Assembly: GCA_963728295.1 (NCBI GenBank)
Contig: CAVSKB010000019.1
Location: 62,001-126,000, forward strand
Reading direction: 5' to 3'
Origin: DATJKD01 sp963728295
GTDB lineage: Bacteria > Pseudomonadota > Gammaproteobacteria > Steroidobacterales > Steroidobacteraceae
DNA length: 64,000 nucleotides
This document shows, in pieces, positions 42,102 to 52,408 of the stretch. Position numbers and translations under genes: made by a program. The notes beneath the pieces are model-generated. The model was given only the letters and a program-made list of their open reading frames with translations, did no database searches and had not been told where the DNA came from. Position 1 is the first letter of the stretch, and the number at the start of each line of letters is the position of its first letter.

Positions 42102-43370
42102 ATGGTCGGCGAGCTCGATCTCGAAACCGTTCGCGACTTCGCCACTGCGCTCCTGATCGGGACGCTGCTCGGCATTGAGCGCGAACGGCACAAACAGGCG
42201 GATGGTGACGTATCGGTCGGCGGACTGCGCACCTTCATTCTCATCGCAGCATTGGGGGCGATCGGCGGCTGGCTGACGAAGCTGCTGGACTTCCCGTGGA
42301 TCCTGGTGGCCGTGGTGCTTGCGACGCTGGTCGCGGTGGTCGCGAGCTATGTCTTCGCTGCGCGCGTCCAGCCTAAGGAGCTGGGGATCACCACCGAGCT
42401 TGCAGCCATCGCGATCTGCCTGCTCGGCGCGATGGTGATGCTCGGACAACGCGAGATCGCGGTCGCACTCACCGTCGCCATCGCGGCCGTGCTTGCGTAC
42501 AAGCAACCTCTGCACGGCATGGTTTCGCGACTCGACGCCGAGGACGTCTACGCCGGGGTACGCCTGCTCGCGGCCACGTTCATCGTCCTGCCACTGCTCC
42601 CCGACCGCGCAATCGATCCCTGGGGTGCGCTGAACCCGCAGAAGCTCTGGCTGCTGGTATTGCTGATCTCGGGGCTGTCGCTGGTGGGCTATGTCGCGGT
42701 GCGCCTGCTGGGCCCGAATCGCGGCATACCGCTCACCGGACTCACCGGCGGGCTCGTCTCCTCGACCGCAGTCACGCTGTCGTTTGCCAGGCAGAGCCGC
42801 GAGAAGGGTCATTCGCGCGCCGCCCCGGCGTTCGCCTGCGGCATCCTGATCTCCTGGAGCGTGATGTTCCTGCGGGTCCTTGTGATGGTGCTGATCGTCA
42901 ACAGCGCGCTGCTGCCGCACCTTGCCGTGCCTTTTCTGCTGATGGCGTCAGCTGCAGCGGGCTACGCATGGCTGATGTACCGGCGTGCGGCGGACGGCGG
43001 CCCGACCGGCGGGGTGCCGCTCAGCAACCCGTTCAGCCTGACATCCGCGGCCAAGTTCGCCGCACTCTTCGCGCTGGTACTGCTGCTGGTGGCGATCGTG
43101 CAGCAGCACTTTCCGCCCGAGGGCGTGTACGTCGTCGCGGCGCTCGCCGGAACGACCGACGTCGACGCGATCACTCTCTCGATGTCGGAGTACGCGCGCC
43201 AGGGCGGCATGGAGGTTGCCGTGCGGGCCATCGTCATCGCCGCGCTCACCAACACGGTGGTCAAGGCGCTGATGGTGGTCGGGCTGGGTGCGCCGGGGTT
43301 GCGTCGTCCGGTGATCGTCGGCGCAAGCGGGATCGTACTGCTCGGCCTGGCGGCGGTGCTGCTCGGCTGA
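42102..43370 (+). CDS. DUF4010/MgtC-related multi-pass membrane protein
   Basis: Inner-membrane protein of 422 residues with about ten or more predicted helices. The N-terminal MgtC-like region contains FATALLIGTLLGIERERHKQ and SVGGLRTFILIAALGAIGGW; the C-terminal DUF4010 region has GLTGGLVSSTAVTLSFARQS and AALAGTTDVDAITLSMSEYA. DUF4010 proteins are uncharacterised; MgtC relatives modulate membrane ATPases or Mg adaptation. It lies between the M64 peptidase and the PrsW-like protease. Confidence 0.82.
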   Translation: MVGELDLETVRDFATALLIGTLLGIERERHKQADGDVSVGGLRTFILIAALGAIGGWLTKLLDFPWILVAVVLATLVAVVASYVFAARVQPKELGITTELAAIAICLLGAMVMLGQREIAVALTVAIAAVLAYKQPLHGMVSRLDAEDVYAGVRLLAATFIVLPLLPDRAIDPWGALNPQKLWLLVLLISGLSLVGYVAVRLLGPNRGIPLTGLTGGLVSSTAVTLSFARQSREKGHSRAAPAFACGILISWSVMFLRVLVMVLIVNSALLPHLAVPFLLMASAAAGYAWLMYRRAADGGPTGGVPLSNPFSLTSAAKFAALFALVLLLVAIVQQHFPPEGVYVVAALAGTTDVDAITLSMSEYARQGGMEVAVRAIVIAALTNTVVKALMVVGLGAPGLRRPVIVGASGIVLLGLAAVLLG

Positions 43371-43390
43371 CCACACAGGAGGCTGCGGGA

Positions 43391-44642
43391 GTGACCCCAC
43401 TGCGACGCGATGCGACGGGACTTGCGATCTCCTCGCCGTTGCGCCGTCCGCGGGTCGCCCGGATCACCGCCGTGTGCCTCGCGGTGCTGCTGTTATTCGC
43501 ATCGCTCGTCATCTGCGCGGCCGTCGGCAGTCTCGGCGCCGAGGCGACGCGCGTATTCTTCGCCGCGCTCGCAATATCGACGCTGCTGGCGGTGATGCCG
43601 CTCGCCGTTCTCTGGTTTCTCGACCGGCGCGAGCGCGAATCGCCCTGGCTCTTCGCATCGGCGTTCCTATGGGGCGGGCTGATCGCGACGACGCTCGCGT
43701 TGCCCGTCAATTCGACGGTGCTCTACTTCGTGGCACAGTGGCTCGAGGGAAACGCCGCTCTCAAGGAAATGCTGGGACCGGAAGCTGCGCTGATGATCGG
43801 CGCGCCTATCGCGGCGCCGCTGGTCGAGGAGACGACCAAGGGTCTCGGGCTGCTGCTCCTGTTCTGGCTGGTGCGCTCCGAGTTCGACAACGTCCGCGAC
43901 GGCCTTGTCTACGGCGCGCTGATCGGCGCGGGATTCAACTGGTTCGAGTCGGCACTGTACGTGCAGCAGAATTTCGTCGAGTTCGGTGATGCCCCGCTCG
44001 GGTTTCAGCTCGGGATGCGCTATGCCTGGTTCGGGCTCGCAGGACATGCGATGTTCTCGGGGATCTTCGGCGCGTCCCTCGGATTCGCGCGAGCGACGCG
44101 CATCCGCTGGCTCGCCTGGATCGCCCCGTTTGCGGGGTTTGCTCTGGCCGTAATCGCGCACGCCTGGAACAACTCGCTGCCACTCGTTGTGGCGCTGGTC
44201 TCGGCCAGAGGCGGCGCCGCGCCGCCGACCGAGATCGCAGCGCCGCCCGACATGGGGCTGCTGCAGGCCATGGCGTCCGCAAGCCTGACGAATCTGTTCA
44301 TCTTCCTGCCGTTTGTGCTGCTCATGATCTGGATCATCCGGCGCAGCGGTCATGCTGAGCGCGCCGTGATCCGCGAGGAGCTGGCCGACGAGGTGGGACG
44401 GTCCATCACCGAACGCGGAGTACCAGGCGGTGCTGACCGACCGTGTCTACCGGACGCGTCGCATCGACTCCAGCAATCGCGCCGCATCGGCGGCGCTGGT
44501 GAACGCCCAGCACGAGCTCGCCTTCCGCAAGCGCCGGCTGCGCGACCGGCGGCTCGACCCCGAGGCCGATCCGCGCGTCGCGGGGCGGCGGTTGCAGATC
44601 GCGCGGCTGCGACAGCTCATCAGCGAAACGGCCGTCGGCTAA
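43391..44642 (+). CDS. PrsW-family glutamic-type intramembrane protease, one frameshift
   Basis: Multi-pass membrane protease homologous to Bacillus PrsW, which cleaves anti-sigma factors. The catalytic double Glu is in PIAAPLVEETTKGLGLLLLF; further conserved residues lie in IGAGFNWFESALYVQQNF, FGLAGHAMFSGIFG and VIAHAWNNSLPLVV. A GTG at 43391 with a GGAGG site starts before the first helix (TAVCLAVLLLFASLVICAAV). The frame changes near 44410; beyond it a charged tail (RDRRLDPEADPRVAGRRLQI) reads to 44642. The catalytic core is unaffected. Twenty bases separate it from the DUF4010 gene. No anti-sigma factor is in the window. Confidence 0.82.
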
Positions 44643-44794
44643 TTTGACAATTCCTGCAGCTGCGCCGGCTCGGGCTTGAGCGATCTGTGCCTTGATTTGA
44701 CTGCCGTTTCCTCCGCGCTGGTCCGCGGCTTGCATTTACAGAAGATCGGTCGCCAGGGTTCAGCGGAATGGCGCATGCCGGCGGGAGGCAAAAC

Positions 44795-45832
44795 ATGAAG
44801 ACCACACGCCCGATGGTGCTCGTCACAGCCGGACTGGCCCTGCTCGCCTTGCAGCCACTGGCTGCGCGCGCCGAGTTGCTCCAGATCAGCGACATGTTCG
44901 TCTTCGGCGACAGCCTGTCGGATGGCGGCAACAGCGGGCTGCGTTCACAGGAGTTCACGGGCAATCCGTCGATCGTGTTCCCGCCTCCACCCTACGCTGG
45001 AGGGCGATACACGAACGGGCCCACGGCAGTCGAACGGCTCTGGAACCTGTACAACACCGATGGCGGGTTGCTGCCCTCGCTCGCGGGCGGCACGAATTTC
45101 GCGATCGGCGGCTCGACTACAGGTCTCGAAAGCTTCAACGAGATAACGGACAGCGTGCCGGATGAGCTGCATCCCGCCTACGCCGAGCGCAGCGCGGCGT
45201 GGCAGCTGGAACAGTTCCAGGCGCACGCCGCCTCCAACTCATTCGACCCGGCGACCTCGTTGTTCGTGGTGTGGCTGTTCCCGAACGACATCTTCTATTT
45301 CAACAGCACCGGCGAGCTGCCCGGCGTCGTCCCGGGTTCGCCCGGCGGCGACAACGTGATCGCGAACGGCATTGCCAACATCCTGACAACAATCCAGATC
45401 CTGGCCGCGGCCGGCGCGCAGCACTTCCTGGTGCCGAATCTCGCCAACCTCGCCAACTCGCCGGCTTTCGCCGGCAGCCCGCTTGCCGACGCCCTGAACG
45501 ATCTCACCATTGCGTTCAATGCGAATCTTGCTGCGCAACTCGCGCTGCTCGATGCATCGATCGCCGCAGAGATCACGCTCTTCGATCTCGATGCCTTGTT
45601 CGCGGAGATACTTGCGGACCCCGGCGCGCTACGGACTGACGAACACGACCGGACAATGCGTGCAAAATCTCCAGAACGGCCTCTGCAACCCGAACCAGTG
45701 GCTGTTCTGGGACGGCGTGCATCCGACCACGGCGGCGCACGCGATCATCGCCCGCGAATTCCGCCGCGCGTTGATTACGGAGCCCGGCACGCTGGCGCTG
45801 CTGGGGCTGGGCCTGCTGGTACATTGGCCTAG
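44795..45832 (+). CDS. SGNH/GDSL esterase with PEP-CTERM-like tail, frameshifted
   Basis: Exported esterase or lipase. Signal peptide (VLVTAGLALLALQPLAARAE) with GGGAGG-like ribosome site before the ATG at 44795. Block I is DMFVFGDSLSDGGN (nucleophile Ser); block V with catalytic Asp-His is WLFWDGVHPTTAAHAIIAREF, reached after a frame change near 45620. The end shows EPGTLALLGLGLL, the Pro-Glu-Pro-like plus hydrophobic segment of PEP-CTERM sorting signals, immediately followed by a different reading that I cannot resolve: the stop at 45832 is in one frame, 46004 in another. PEP-CTERM GDSL lipases are common in species with an exosortase; none is visible here. Confidence 0.78.
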   Translation: MKTTRPMVLVTAGLALLALQPLAARAELLQISDMFVFGDSLSDGGNSGLRSQEFTGNPSIVFPPPPYAGGRYTNGPTAVERLWNLYNTDGGLLPSLAGGTNFAIGGSTTGLESFNEITDSVPDELHPAYAERSAAWQLEQFQAHAASNSFDPATSLFVVWLFPNDIFYFNSTGELPGVVPGSPGGDNVIANGIANILTTIQILAAAGAQHFLVPNLANLANSPAFAGSPLADALNDLTIAFNANLAAQLALLDASIAAEITLFDLDALFAEILADPGALRTDEHDRTMRAKSPERPLQPEPVAVLGRRASDHGGARDHRPRIPPRVDYGARHAGAAGAGPAGTLA

Positions 45833-46674
45833 TTCGCCGCCGTCGGCGCCGCTAGCCGATACACGCGCAAGGCATTACCGGCGAGAAACGCCGTCTCGAC
45901 CTCGGGCGGCAGCTCGAGCTCCGCAAGACCTTCGAGCGCCTTGCGTGGCGCGATCATCGGCCAGTTGGTCCCGAACAGGACCTTGTCGCGTCCGTGCGTC
46001 TTGAGGTACGCGACGAGGGCGGGCGGATAGCGCCGCACGGTGTAGGCCGACGTGTCGATGTACACGTTCTTATGCTTGGTCGCCACCGCGATCATCTCCT
46101 CGGTCCAGGGATACCCGATGTGCCCGCAGACGATCGTGAGCTCAGGGAAATCGATCGCGACCTGGTCGACGTAGGGAATCGGCCGGCCGACTTCCGACGG
46201 CATCAGCGGTCCGGTGTGCCCGACCTGAGTACAGAAAGGCACCCCGAGCTCGCAGCATTCCGAGTACACGGGGTAGAAGCGCGCATGCGTGGGCGGCCAG
46301 TTCCCAGAGCCACGGCAGCACGCGGATACCTTTGAAGCCGAGCTCGCGGATGCAACGGCGTATCTCGCGCACGGCGGTCGCGCGGCCGCGTGATGTCGAC
46401 CGAGCCGACTCCCGCCAGGCGATCCGGTGCCTGCGCGACGAAGTCCGCCACCTCGTCGTTCGAGATCAGATCACCGCGCGGACCGACCCAGGCGCTGATG
46501 AGAGACAGCCCGATGTCGCGCCTCATCCATGGCGGCAATCGTCGTCGCCACGGGCAGCTCGCCCGCGGGCAGCGCGCCGCGCGTCCAGCGCCTCAGCGAC
46601 TCGAACATCGGCTGCTCGAGATGACGACGCGTCGGGTGCTGCGCCCAGGCGTCGATGATGCGCTGCGGGCCCAT
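45829..46674 (-). CDS. Amidohydrolase-2 family hydrolase, three frameshifts
   Basis: TIM-barrel amidohydrolase. The pieces join as IIDAWAQHPTRRHLEQPMFE (46670), LSLISAWVGPRGDLISNDEV, IRELGFKGIRVLPWLWE, then LTIVCGHIGYPWTEEMIAVA and KVLFGTNWPMIAPRKALEGL, which carry the conserved His-Ile-Gly and Gly-Thr-Asn regions. Frame breaks are near 46515, 46390 and 46290. In the usual HxH metal motif position the text reads WAQH, so one ligand is unusual or affected by an error. Converges on the GDSL gene, stop overlapping its end by a few bases. Substrate unknown; this family includes decarboxylases of aromatic acids. Confidence 0.78.
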
Positions 46675-46732
46675 AGGCGCTATTCGATCATGCCAGGGCC
46701 GGCATGGAAATGGAGCCGCGCGACGGCCGCAC

Positions 46733-48940
46733 TCAGAACGCGACCGAGACCCCCACCCTTACGGCCAGCGGCGAGCCCGGCGTGATGTTGTTGTTGTTGT
46801 GCGCGTAGGCGAAATACTCCTCGTCGAGCACGTTCTCGATGTTGACCTGCGCCCGGATGCGATCGCTGAGCGAGTAGAACACCGCCGCGTCGACCCGCGT
46901 GAAGCTCGGCAGCGTGACCGTGTTGTCGGTAGAGGTATACATGTCGCTCTGGTACATCAGGCCAAGGCCCAGACCCCAGGCAGGCGTGAGCTGGTAGCGG
47001 TTCCACAGCGAGAACTTGTGCTCGGGGAGCTGCGCGAGCGTCGCGCCGTCCAGCGCCGTCGGCGAAGCCGTGGCCGTCAGCTCGCCGTCCTGCCAGGCGT
47101 AGCCGCCGAACACGCTCCAGGCCTCCGTCACCTGGCCGGCGATCCCGAGCTCGATGCCTCTGGTCTCCTGGCCGTCGACCAGGATCGACACGCTCGGATC
47201 AAGCGGATCGGGAATCGCCACGTTGGTTCGATCGAGCTGGTATACGGCCGCGCTCAATGACAGCTCAGGCCACACGTCCCATTTCGCGCCGATCTCATAG
47301 TTGTCGAACTCCTCGGGATCAAGTGCCTGGTTGCTGGCGTTCAGCGAGGACATCTGCGCACCCGAGCGCGGCAGATAGGTCACCGTGTAGCTCGCGTAGA
47401 GCGAAACGGGTTCGATCGGCTTGTAGATCAGCCCGACGCGCGGCGAGACGAGATCGTCGTCGCTCGACAGCCGCTCGCCCGTGCGGTTGTTACGGAAGTC
47501 GACCTCGAACTGGTCGTAACGCAGACCGAGCACGGCCTGGAAGTGCTCGGAGAACTTGAGCTGGTCCTGCATGTAGACCGCCGCGATGTTGGCCTCGGTG
47601 TGGTTGTCGGCGTCCGTTTCGCTTTGCCGGAAGGTAACCGGCACCGAGATCGTCGGGTCGGCCACAGGCGCCGCCACGGTCGTGGTCTCGTCGTTGAAGA
47701 ACCCGGTGTTGCGGAAGTTTCCCGTCTCCTGCCGCCCGAGCTCGACTCCCGCGAGCAACTCGTGCTCCACCGCGCCGGTGGCGAGTGAGAACAGCAGGTC
47801 CGTCTGGTTGAAGAGATTCTCGCGTTGCTGCGCGTTGTTGTAGGCGGAAATGGGCGCCACGAACACACCCGCCTCGTCGACGGTCGCCGCGCCGCCGGGG
47901 TACACGTTCTGGTAGAACTTGTCGTAGTCGCCGTACAGGGTCCGGTTCCGCAGGCTTGCGCCGCCGGCGAACTCGTGGTCGAACACCATCGTCGCGATAT
48001 TCACCGTCGCGTCGGTCGGGCTGCGCGTCGGATCGCCGAAGAACGTCGACTCGTCAGTGTCGACCGGCCGGCCCTCGAACGACGGCACGCCGCGATCTGC
48101 GACTCGGTCGTAGGTGTAATACTCGTAGCCGAGGCGCAGCTGGCTGTTTTCACCGAGCCGCAGCGCGAGGGTCGGATTCACACCGTAGCGCTCGAGCTCG
48201 AACCCGTCGCGATAACTCTCCGAGTCCTCGTACAGGCCGGTGACGCGCACCGCTACCCTGTCGTTGATGCCGCCGCCGAAGTCTGCCGTGGTGCGCAGGT
48301 TGTCCCACGATCCCCCCTGCAGCGAGACCTCGCGCACATCGTCCCACCCGGCCTGTCGCGTGACGCGATTGATGACGCCGCCGGCACCGGCGCGACCGAA
48401 GATCATCGCGTTGGGGCCCTTCAGTGCCTCGACGCGCTCAACGTTGTAGAGATCGCGGTAGTACTCGACGTCGTCGCGCACGCCGTCGACGAAGAAATCG
48501 GCGGTCGAAGCGTTGCCTCGCAGGATCGGCGTGTCACGGTTGCCCTCGCCCTGCGCCATGCCGACACCCGGCACATAGCGGACGACGTCCGCCATGTTCT
48601 GCATGGACGTGTCCGCGATCATCCGCTCGCTCACCACGGTGATGGACTGCGGCACATCTCGCAGCAGCGTGTCCGTTTTCGTGGCGCTGCGGCTGCGCAT
48701 CGGCGCGTAGGTGTCGTCGGCGTCCTCTGTCTCGGCGGAAACGCGTACCTTTGGCAGCGTCGATTCGTCGTCCGTGACTGGGGTGGCCTGCGAGCTCGGA
48801 TCCGACCCGTCACTTCCGTCGGCAGCGTTTGCACGTGCGACGAGGGTCAGTGCCGCTATCACCGCCACGGCGATGGGCGATTTCGCGGTCCATCGTTGGG
48901 AGAACCTCATCCATCCGGATCCGACTGGCGAGTTGCGCAC
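46733..48940 (-). CDS. TonB-dependent siderophore receptor (catecholate/Fiu-like)
   Basis: Outer-membrane receptor of 735 residues. It has a signal peptide (AVAVIAALTLVARANAA), a plug domain (SATKTDTLLRDVPQSITVVS, DTPILRGNASTADFFVDGVR, VERVEALKGPNAMIFGRAGA GGVINRVTRQAG) and a 22-strand barrel ending in aromatic Phe (RVGVSVAF). The plug resembles siderophore receptors such as Fiu and FpvA types. Start at 48940; Met11 (48910) is possible. A Fur-like palindrome lies 24 bases upstream (48964-48994), so iron repression is expected. No siderophore synthesis or TonB gene is in the window. Confidence 0.93.
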   Translation of the reverse strand: MRNSPVGSGWMRFSQRWTAKSPIAVAVIAALTLVARANAADGSDGSDPSSQATPVTDDESTLPKVRVSAETEDADDTYAPMRSRSATKTDTLLRDVPQSITVVSERMIADTSMQNMADVVRYVPGVGMAQGEGNRDTPILRGNASTADFFVDGVRDDVEYYRDLYNVERVEALKGPNAMIFGRAGAGGVINRVTRQAGWDDVREVSLQGGSWDNLRTTADFGGGINDRVAVRVTGLYEDSESYRDGFELERYGVNPTLALRLGENSQLRLGYEYYTYDRVADRGVPSFEGRPVDTDESTFFGDPTRSPTDATVNIATMVFDHEFAGGASLRNRTLYGDYDKFYQNVYPGGAATVDEAGVFVAPISAYNNAQQRENLFNQTDLLFSLATGAVEHELLAGVELGRQETGNFRNTGFFNDETTTVAAPVADPTISVPVTFRQSETDADNHTEANIAAVYMQDQLKFSEHFQAVLGLRYDQFEVDFRNNRTGERLSSDDDLVSPRVGLIYKPIEPVSLYASYTVTYLPRSGAQMSSLNASNQALDPEEFDNYEIGAKWDVWPELSLSAAVYQLDRTNVAIPDPLDPSVSILVDGQETRGIELGIAGQVTEAWSVFGGYAWQDGELTATASPTALDGATLAQLPEHKFSLWNRYQLTPAWGLGLGLMYQSDMYTSTDNTVTLPSFTRVDAAVFYSLSDRIRAQVNIENVLDEEYFAYAHNNNNITPGSPLAVRVGVSVAF

Positions 48941-48963
48941 GACAGGCTTCCCTCGGTGTTGTT

Positions 48964-48994
48964 AATCGTAATGCGAATGCTTCGTATTATGATT
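48964..48994. promoter_or_regulatory. Fur-like palindromic operator
   Basis: A 31-base imperfect palindrome lies upstream of the siderophore receptor. Its core on the minus strand, AATACGAAGCATTCGCATT (48988-48970), has the AATnnGAA/TTCnnATT shape of Fur boxes. Flanking ATT arms extend the symmetry to AATC...GATT, as in overlapping Fur sites. It is 24-54 bases before the receptor ATG, where repression by Fur under iron sufficiency is plausible. The assignment rests on sequence shape and gene context. Confidence 0.65.
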
Positions 48995-49184
48995 CAGTAT
49001 CAGGGAAGATGTCTACTCGCCGACGAGAGGCGCGCGCGACACGGGTGCCGGCCCGTCGCGCTTCTGCCGAAGGCTCCTAACTCAATGATCCTTGTGGTCC
49101 CGGTCCCGGCTTTGAGCCGGTCCAGATCAGCCGGGCTCTATTTACCGAGCGTCCCGCCGTAGGCGCTCGCGGCCGCACGCTGCG

Positions 49185-50291
49185 CTATGGCGCGCCCGAC
49201 GAGGTCTCCGCCGGCGGTGCGAGCGCCGGGTCGATGATGGCCGCGACCCCGTCGACCAGCTTCTCCGTATCGGTGTCCGCCAGGTTTGCGAACAGGATGA
49301 TCGTCAGGTCCGCGCCCAGGTATCGCGCGATGTAGGCCTTGAAGCCCTGCCAGGATCCGCCATGCGAGTACAGCGGCGCACCGCCCAGCGTGCTGACCCG
49401 CCAGCCGAAACCGTACGGATAGTTCTCCCCGCTGTTCAAGCGCACCGGCGTGTACACCTGCTTCCAGCTATCTGGCTTGAGAATCGCGCCGGCACGCAGC
49501 CCCTTGTCCCAGGCGACCATGTCCAGGGCAGACAGATAGAGCGCGCCATCGGCAGTCGTGTTGAGCGACGGTGCAACCCAGTCCTGATTCTTTACCTGCC
49601 CATCGACGAGCTGGTAGCCGGCCGCCCGATGCGGAACGATGTCCGCCTCGCTCATGACTCTTGCGGTCGACATGCCGAGCGGCCGGAAGATGCGCTCGGC
49701 GAGGAGATCGCCGTAGAACTGTCCGGATACCTTGTGGATGATGACCCCGAGCAGCAGGTAACCCGTGTTGCTGTACTCGTATTTCGCTCCGGGTTCGAAC
49801 TGCAACTCGAGGGCGTAGGCCATCTTCATCAGCTGTTCTTCGGTGGCGTCGTGGCGATAGTCGAAGGTGTCGACCGCGTAGTCCGGGATGCCGGACGTGT
49901 GCGTCAGCAGATGTCGTATGCGGATCGGCTTCCAGCTCGCCGGGGCGTCAGGCAGGTACTGCGTGATCGAGTCCTCGAGAGCGAGCCGACCCTCCTCCAC
50001 CATCAACATGACCGCAGCGGACGTGAACTGCTTGCCGACCGATCCCGACTGGAAGATCGTCTCTGGCGTCACCGGCACGTGATGCTCGATGTTCGATTCT
50101 CCGTAGCCTTTGGCAACGACGAGCGCTCCGTCCTTCACGATCGCGAGCGAGATGCCGGGCACCTTCTGCTGCCGCATTTGCTCCGCGACGAAGCTGTCGA
50201 CGCGTGCGGCCCACTCCGGAACCGGCGGTACCGCGGCGGTCGCGGTCGCTGCGTGCAGGGTGAGCATGAGGATCGCGGGGAATACAGGCAT
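49185..50291 (-). CDS. Serine hydrolase, beta-lactamase class C/EstB family
   Basis: Periplasmic protein of the penicillin-binding/class C beta-lactamase fold, 368 residues, with a signal peptide (VFPAILMLTLHAATATAA). SxxK motif is FQSGSVGKQFTSAAVMLMVE (residues about 80-100), the second YxN motif is EYSNTGYLLLG, and HxG is SHGGSWQGFKAYI. Such proteins include esterases, D-aminopeptidases and beta-lactamases; substrate is not predictable. It follows the CocE hydrolase by 24 bases on the same strand and may be co-transcribed. Confidence 0.9.
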   Translation of the reverse strand: MPVFPAILMLTLHAATATAAVPPVPEWAARVDSFVAEQMRQQKVPGISLAIVKDGALVVAKGYGESNIEHHVPVTPETIFQSGSVGKQFTSAAVMLMVEEGRLALEDSITQYLPDAPASWKPIRIRHLLTHTSGIPDYAVDTFDYRHDATEEQLMKMAYALELQFEPGAKYEYSNTGYLLLGVIIHKVSGQFYGDLLAERIFRPLGMSTARVMSEADIVPHRAAGYQLVDGQVKNQDWVAPSLNTTADGALYLSALDMVAWDKGLRAGAILKPDSWKQVYTPVRLNSGENYPYGFGWRVSTLGGAPLYSHGGSWQGFKAYIARYLGADLTIILFANLADTDTEKLVDGVAAIIDPALAPPAETSSGAP

Positions 50292-50315
50292 GATCGCAAG
50301 CGTACTCCCTGGCTT

Positions 50316-52408
50316 TCACTGGAAATCGCGCGGGATCGTGTCCGTCCACGTCTTCTCGCGCAGCAGCTTGCCGTTCTCGCTGAGTCGGCGCCGGTAGGAG
50401 TAGTGGAAATTGTCCAGGTCGCTGCTGAAGGACAGTTCGGCTTCCCACAGCAGCGTGCGGCCGGGCAGCTCGACCTCCAAGCGGTGCGAGCCTTGCACCG
50501 CCGCCTTCGCCGGATCGCCGTCCCTGACCGTGTGGCGGATGGATTCGCGGTAGCGCTCGACACCCCAGGGATAGCGCTGGCCGCCGGTGTTGGTCGCCGT
50601 CGCCGTTGCATCGCCCGGTCTGCGGGTTGCGGTCTACCGAAGAGATTTCACCATAGCCGGAGCTCGTACCGGCATCGAGCGTCTCGAATCCGGCCAGCGT
50701 CGGGCTCTCGCTCGGCGGCAGGAATGCGGGCACGGGTCGCGGCGCATGGGGCACGACCGGCAGCACAACCCGCGACGCATCCGGTCCCAGCTGCAGCGTG
50801 CTCGTCAGTGGGAAAGGCGTCGGCCAGAGCATCGGCCACTGCGCGTTGTTCACCGCGACGCGAATTCGATGCCCTTTCGGAAATACCCAGGAAGTGAAGT
50901 GCATTTCGATCTCGAGCGCGAACGTCTCACCCGGCACCAGCGGCGAGGGTTCCCGCGCAGACTTGCGATGTGTACCGTTGAAGCCGGCGCCGGCCACCTG
51001 CGTCACCGTTCCGTCGGGCGCGACGTCCGAGACGCGCGCGAACCAGTTGGCGCGTGGTGCGTCCGCGGACACGGTCAGCAAGGCGCGCGGCATCCCGAGG
51101 ATCTCGGTGTCGTTCTCGAGCGGCGCGCTGTCGTAGACCAGGCTGTAGGCGTCGGTCGGCCGCTGATCGTGAGCGACGTCACCCCACCACATCACCGGGC
51201 CGCCGGCCTCGATGCCGATCGAGGGAAAATAGCGCAACCGATGCGTGGCTGACTGCGGCGTCTCCCGCTTGAGCGTGTGATCGGGTTGCAGATGCATCAC
51301 CTCGTCGCGAATCCGCGCGATCGGCCAGCCATCCTCGTATCGCCAGGCACCCGGCGCCTCCTCGAGATACGGGCCCGGCGCATGCCAGTTCCGGACAAAG
51401 ACCGCAAATCGAGGCTCGTCCATGATTCCTGTGTCGATGCCCTTCAGCCACTGGTCGAACCAACGCACGGCCTCGTGCCGCCATTCGATACCCGGCTTGG
51501 GATACGGCTCGTGGGGCCAGGCATGCGACCACGGGCCGATGATCGCCTTTACCGGTGCCTTCACGTTCGCGAGCATCCGCGGCACGCTGTCGCGATAACC
51601 GTCGTACCAGCCCGCGATTAGAAGGCTCGGGATGCGGATGTCGGCGTAGTGGCCCTTCGCCGATGCGCGGTCCCAGAACGTGCCGTCGCGCTGCTGTCGC
51701 TTGTAGGTCATCATCCATGGCTGCGTGTCGAAGCGGTCACGGAAGTACGCCTCGTCGATCACGTAGCCGGGCGCGCCCGGGCGGGCATTGTCGAGATCCT
51801 GGCTCATCTCCCAGGAATCGACGTGGATGATCCCGTCGATGAAGTGCACGTCCTCCTGGTACAGATCCTCGGTCGCATCGACGGCGATGATCGCCTTCAG
51901 CGCCGGCGGGTTGCGCAACGCCATCTGGATCGAGTTGAACCCGCCCCAGGAGATGCCGAACATGCCGACGTTGCCAGTTGACCAGCTCTGCCGCGACAGC
52001 CAGTCGATCACGGCCTCGCCGTCCTCGTGCTCGATGTCGGAATACTCGTAGGGGATCAGGCGGCCTTCGCTGTTGCCGGTGCCACGAATGTCGACGGCGG
52101 CGACGACGTAGCCGCGCTGCACGAAGTACGAGTAGAGCGGGTAGTTGCGGCCACGCCCCTCGGCCTTGCGATACGGCAGGTACTCGAGCAGCACTGGAAA
52201 CCGCTCGCCTGCCTTGCCGCCGTCGGGCATATAAAGATCGGCGGACAGTCGCACACCGTCGGGCAACGCGATCCACGCTTCGTCGATGCGGATGCCGTAT
52301 GACGGAGCCGACGGCTGCGTCGGGGCCGCGTGGACGGGCACCGGAAGTCGCGAGTAACAGGACGCAGACAAGGGACCGCAATGCCGATGCCGCTGAACGA
52401 CGATGCAT
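50316..52408 (-). CDS. CocE/NonD family hydrolase (X-Pro dipeptidyl-peptidase-like), frameshifted
   Basis: Exported alpha/beta hydrolase. The signal MHRRSAASALRSLVCVLLLA is read from ATG 52408; the frame changes near 52345 to the mature protein (SYGIRIDEAWIALPDGVRLS). Nucleophile elbow is NVGMFGISWGGFNSIQMALR, with GPWSHAWPHEPYP as the His region and the C-terminal X-Pro domain (ALEIEMHFTSWVFPKGHRIR). Near 50610 it changes frame again to reach GSHRLEVELPGRTLLWEAEL and the stop at 50316. CocE relatives cleave esters or peptide bonds at acyl-Pro; specificity unknown. Confidence 0.86.

Noticed and set aside
41316..42920. 534-codon minus frame opposite M64 and DUF4010
   Set aside because: Shadow ORF; the zinc motif and membrane helices are on the plus strand.
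46690..46710. Terminator after the TonB receptor (CATGCC/GGCATG hairpin)
   Set aside because: Short stem with no T-run on the minus strand.
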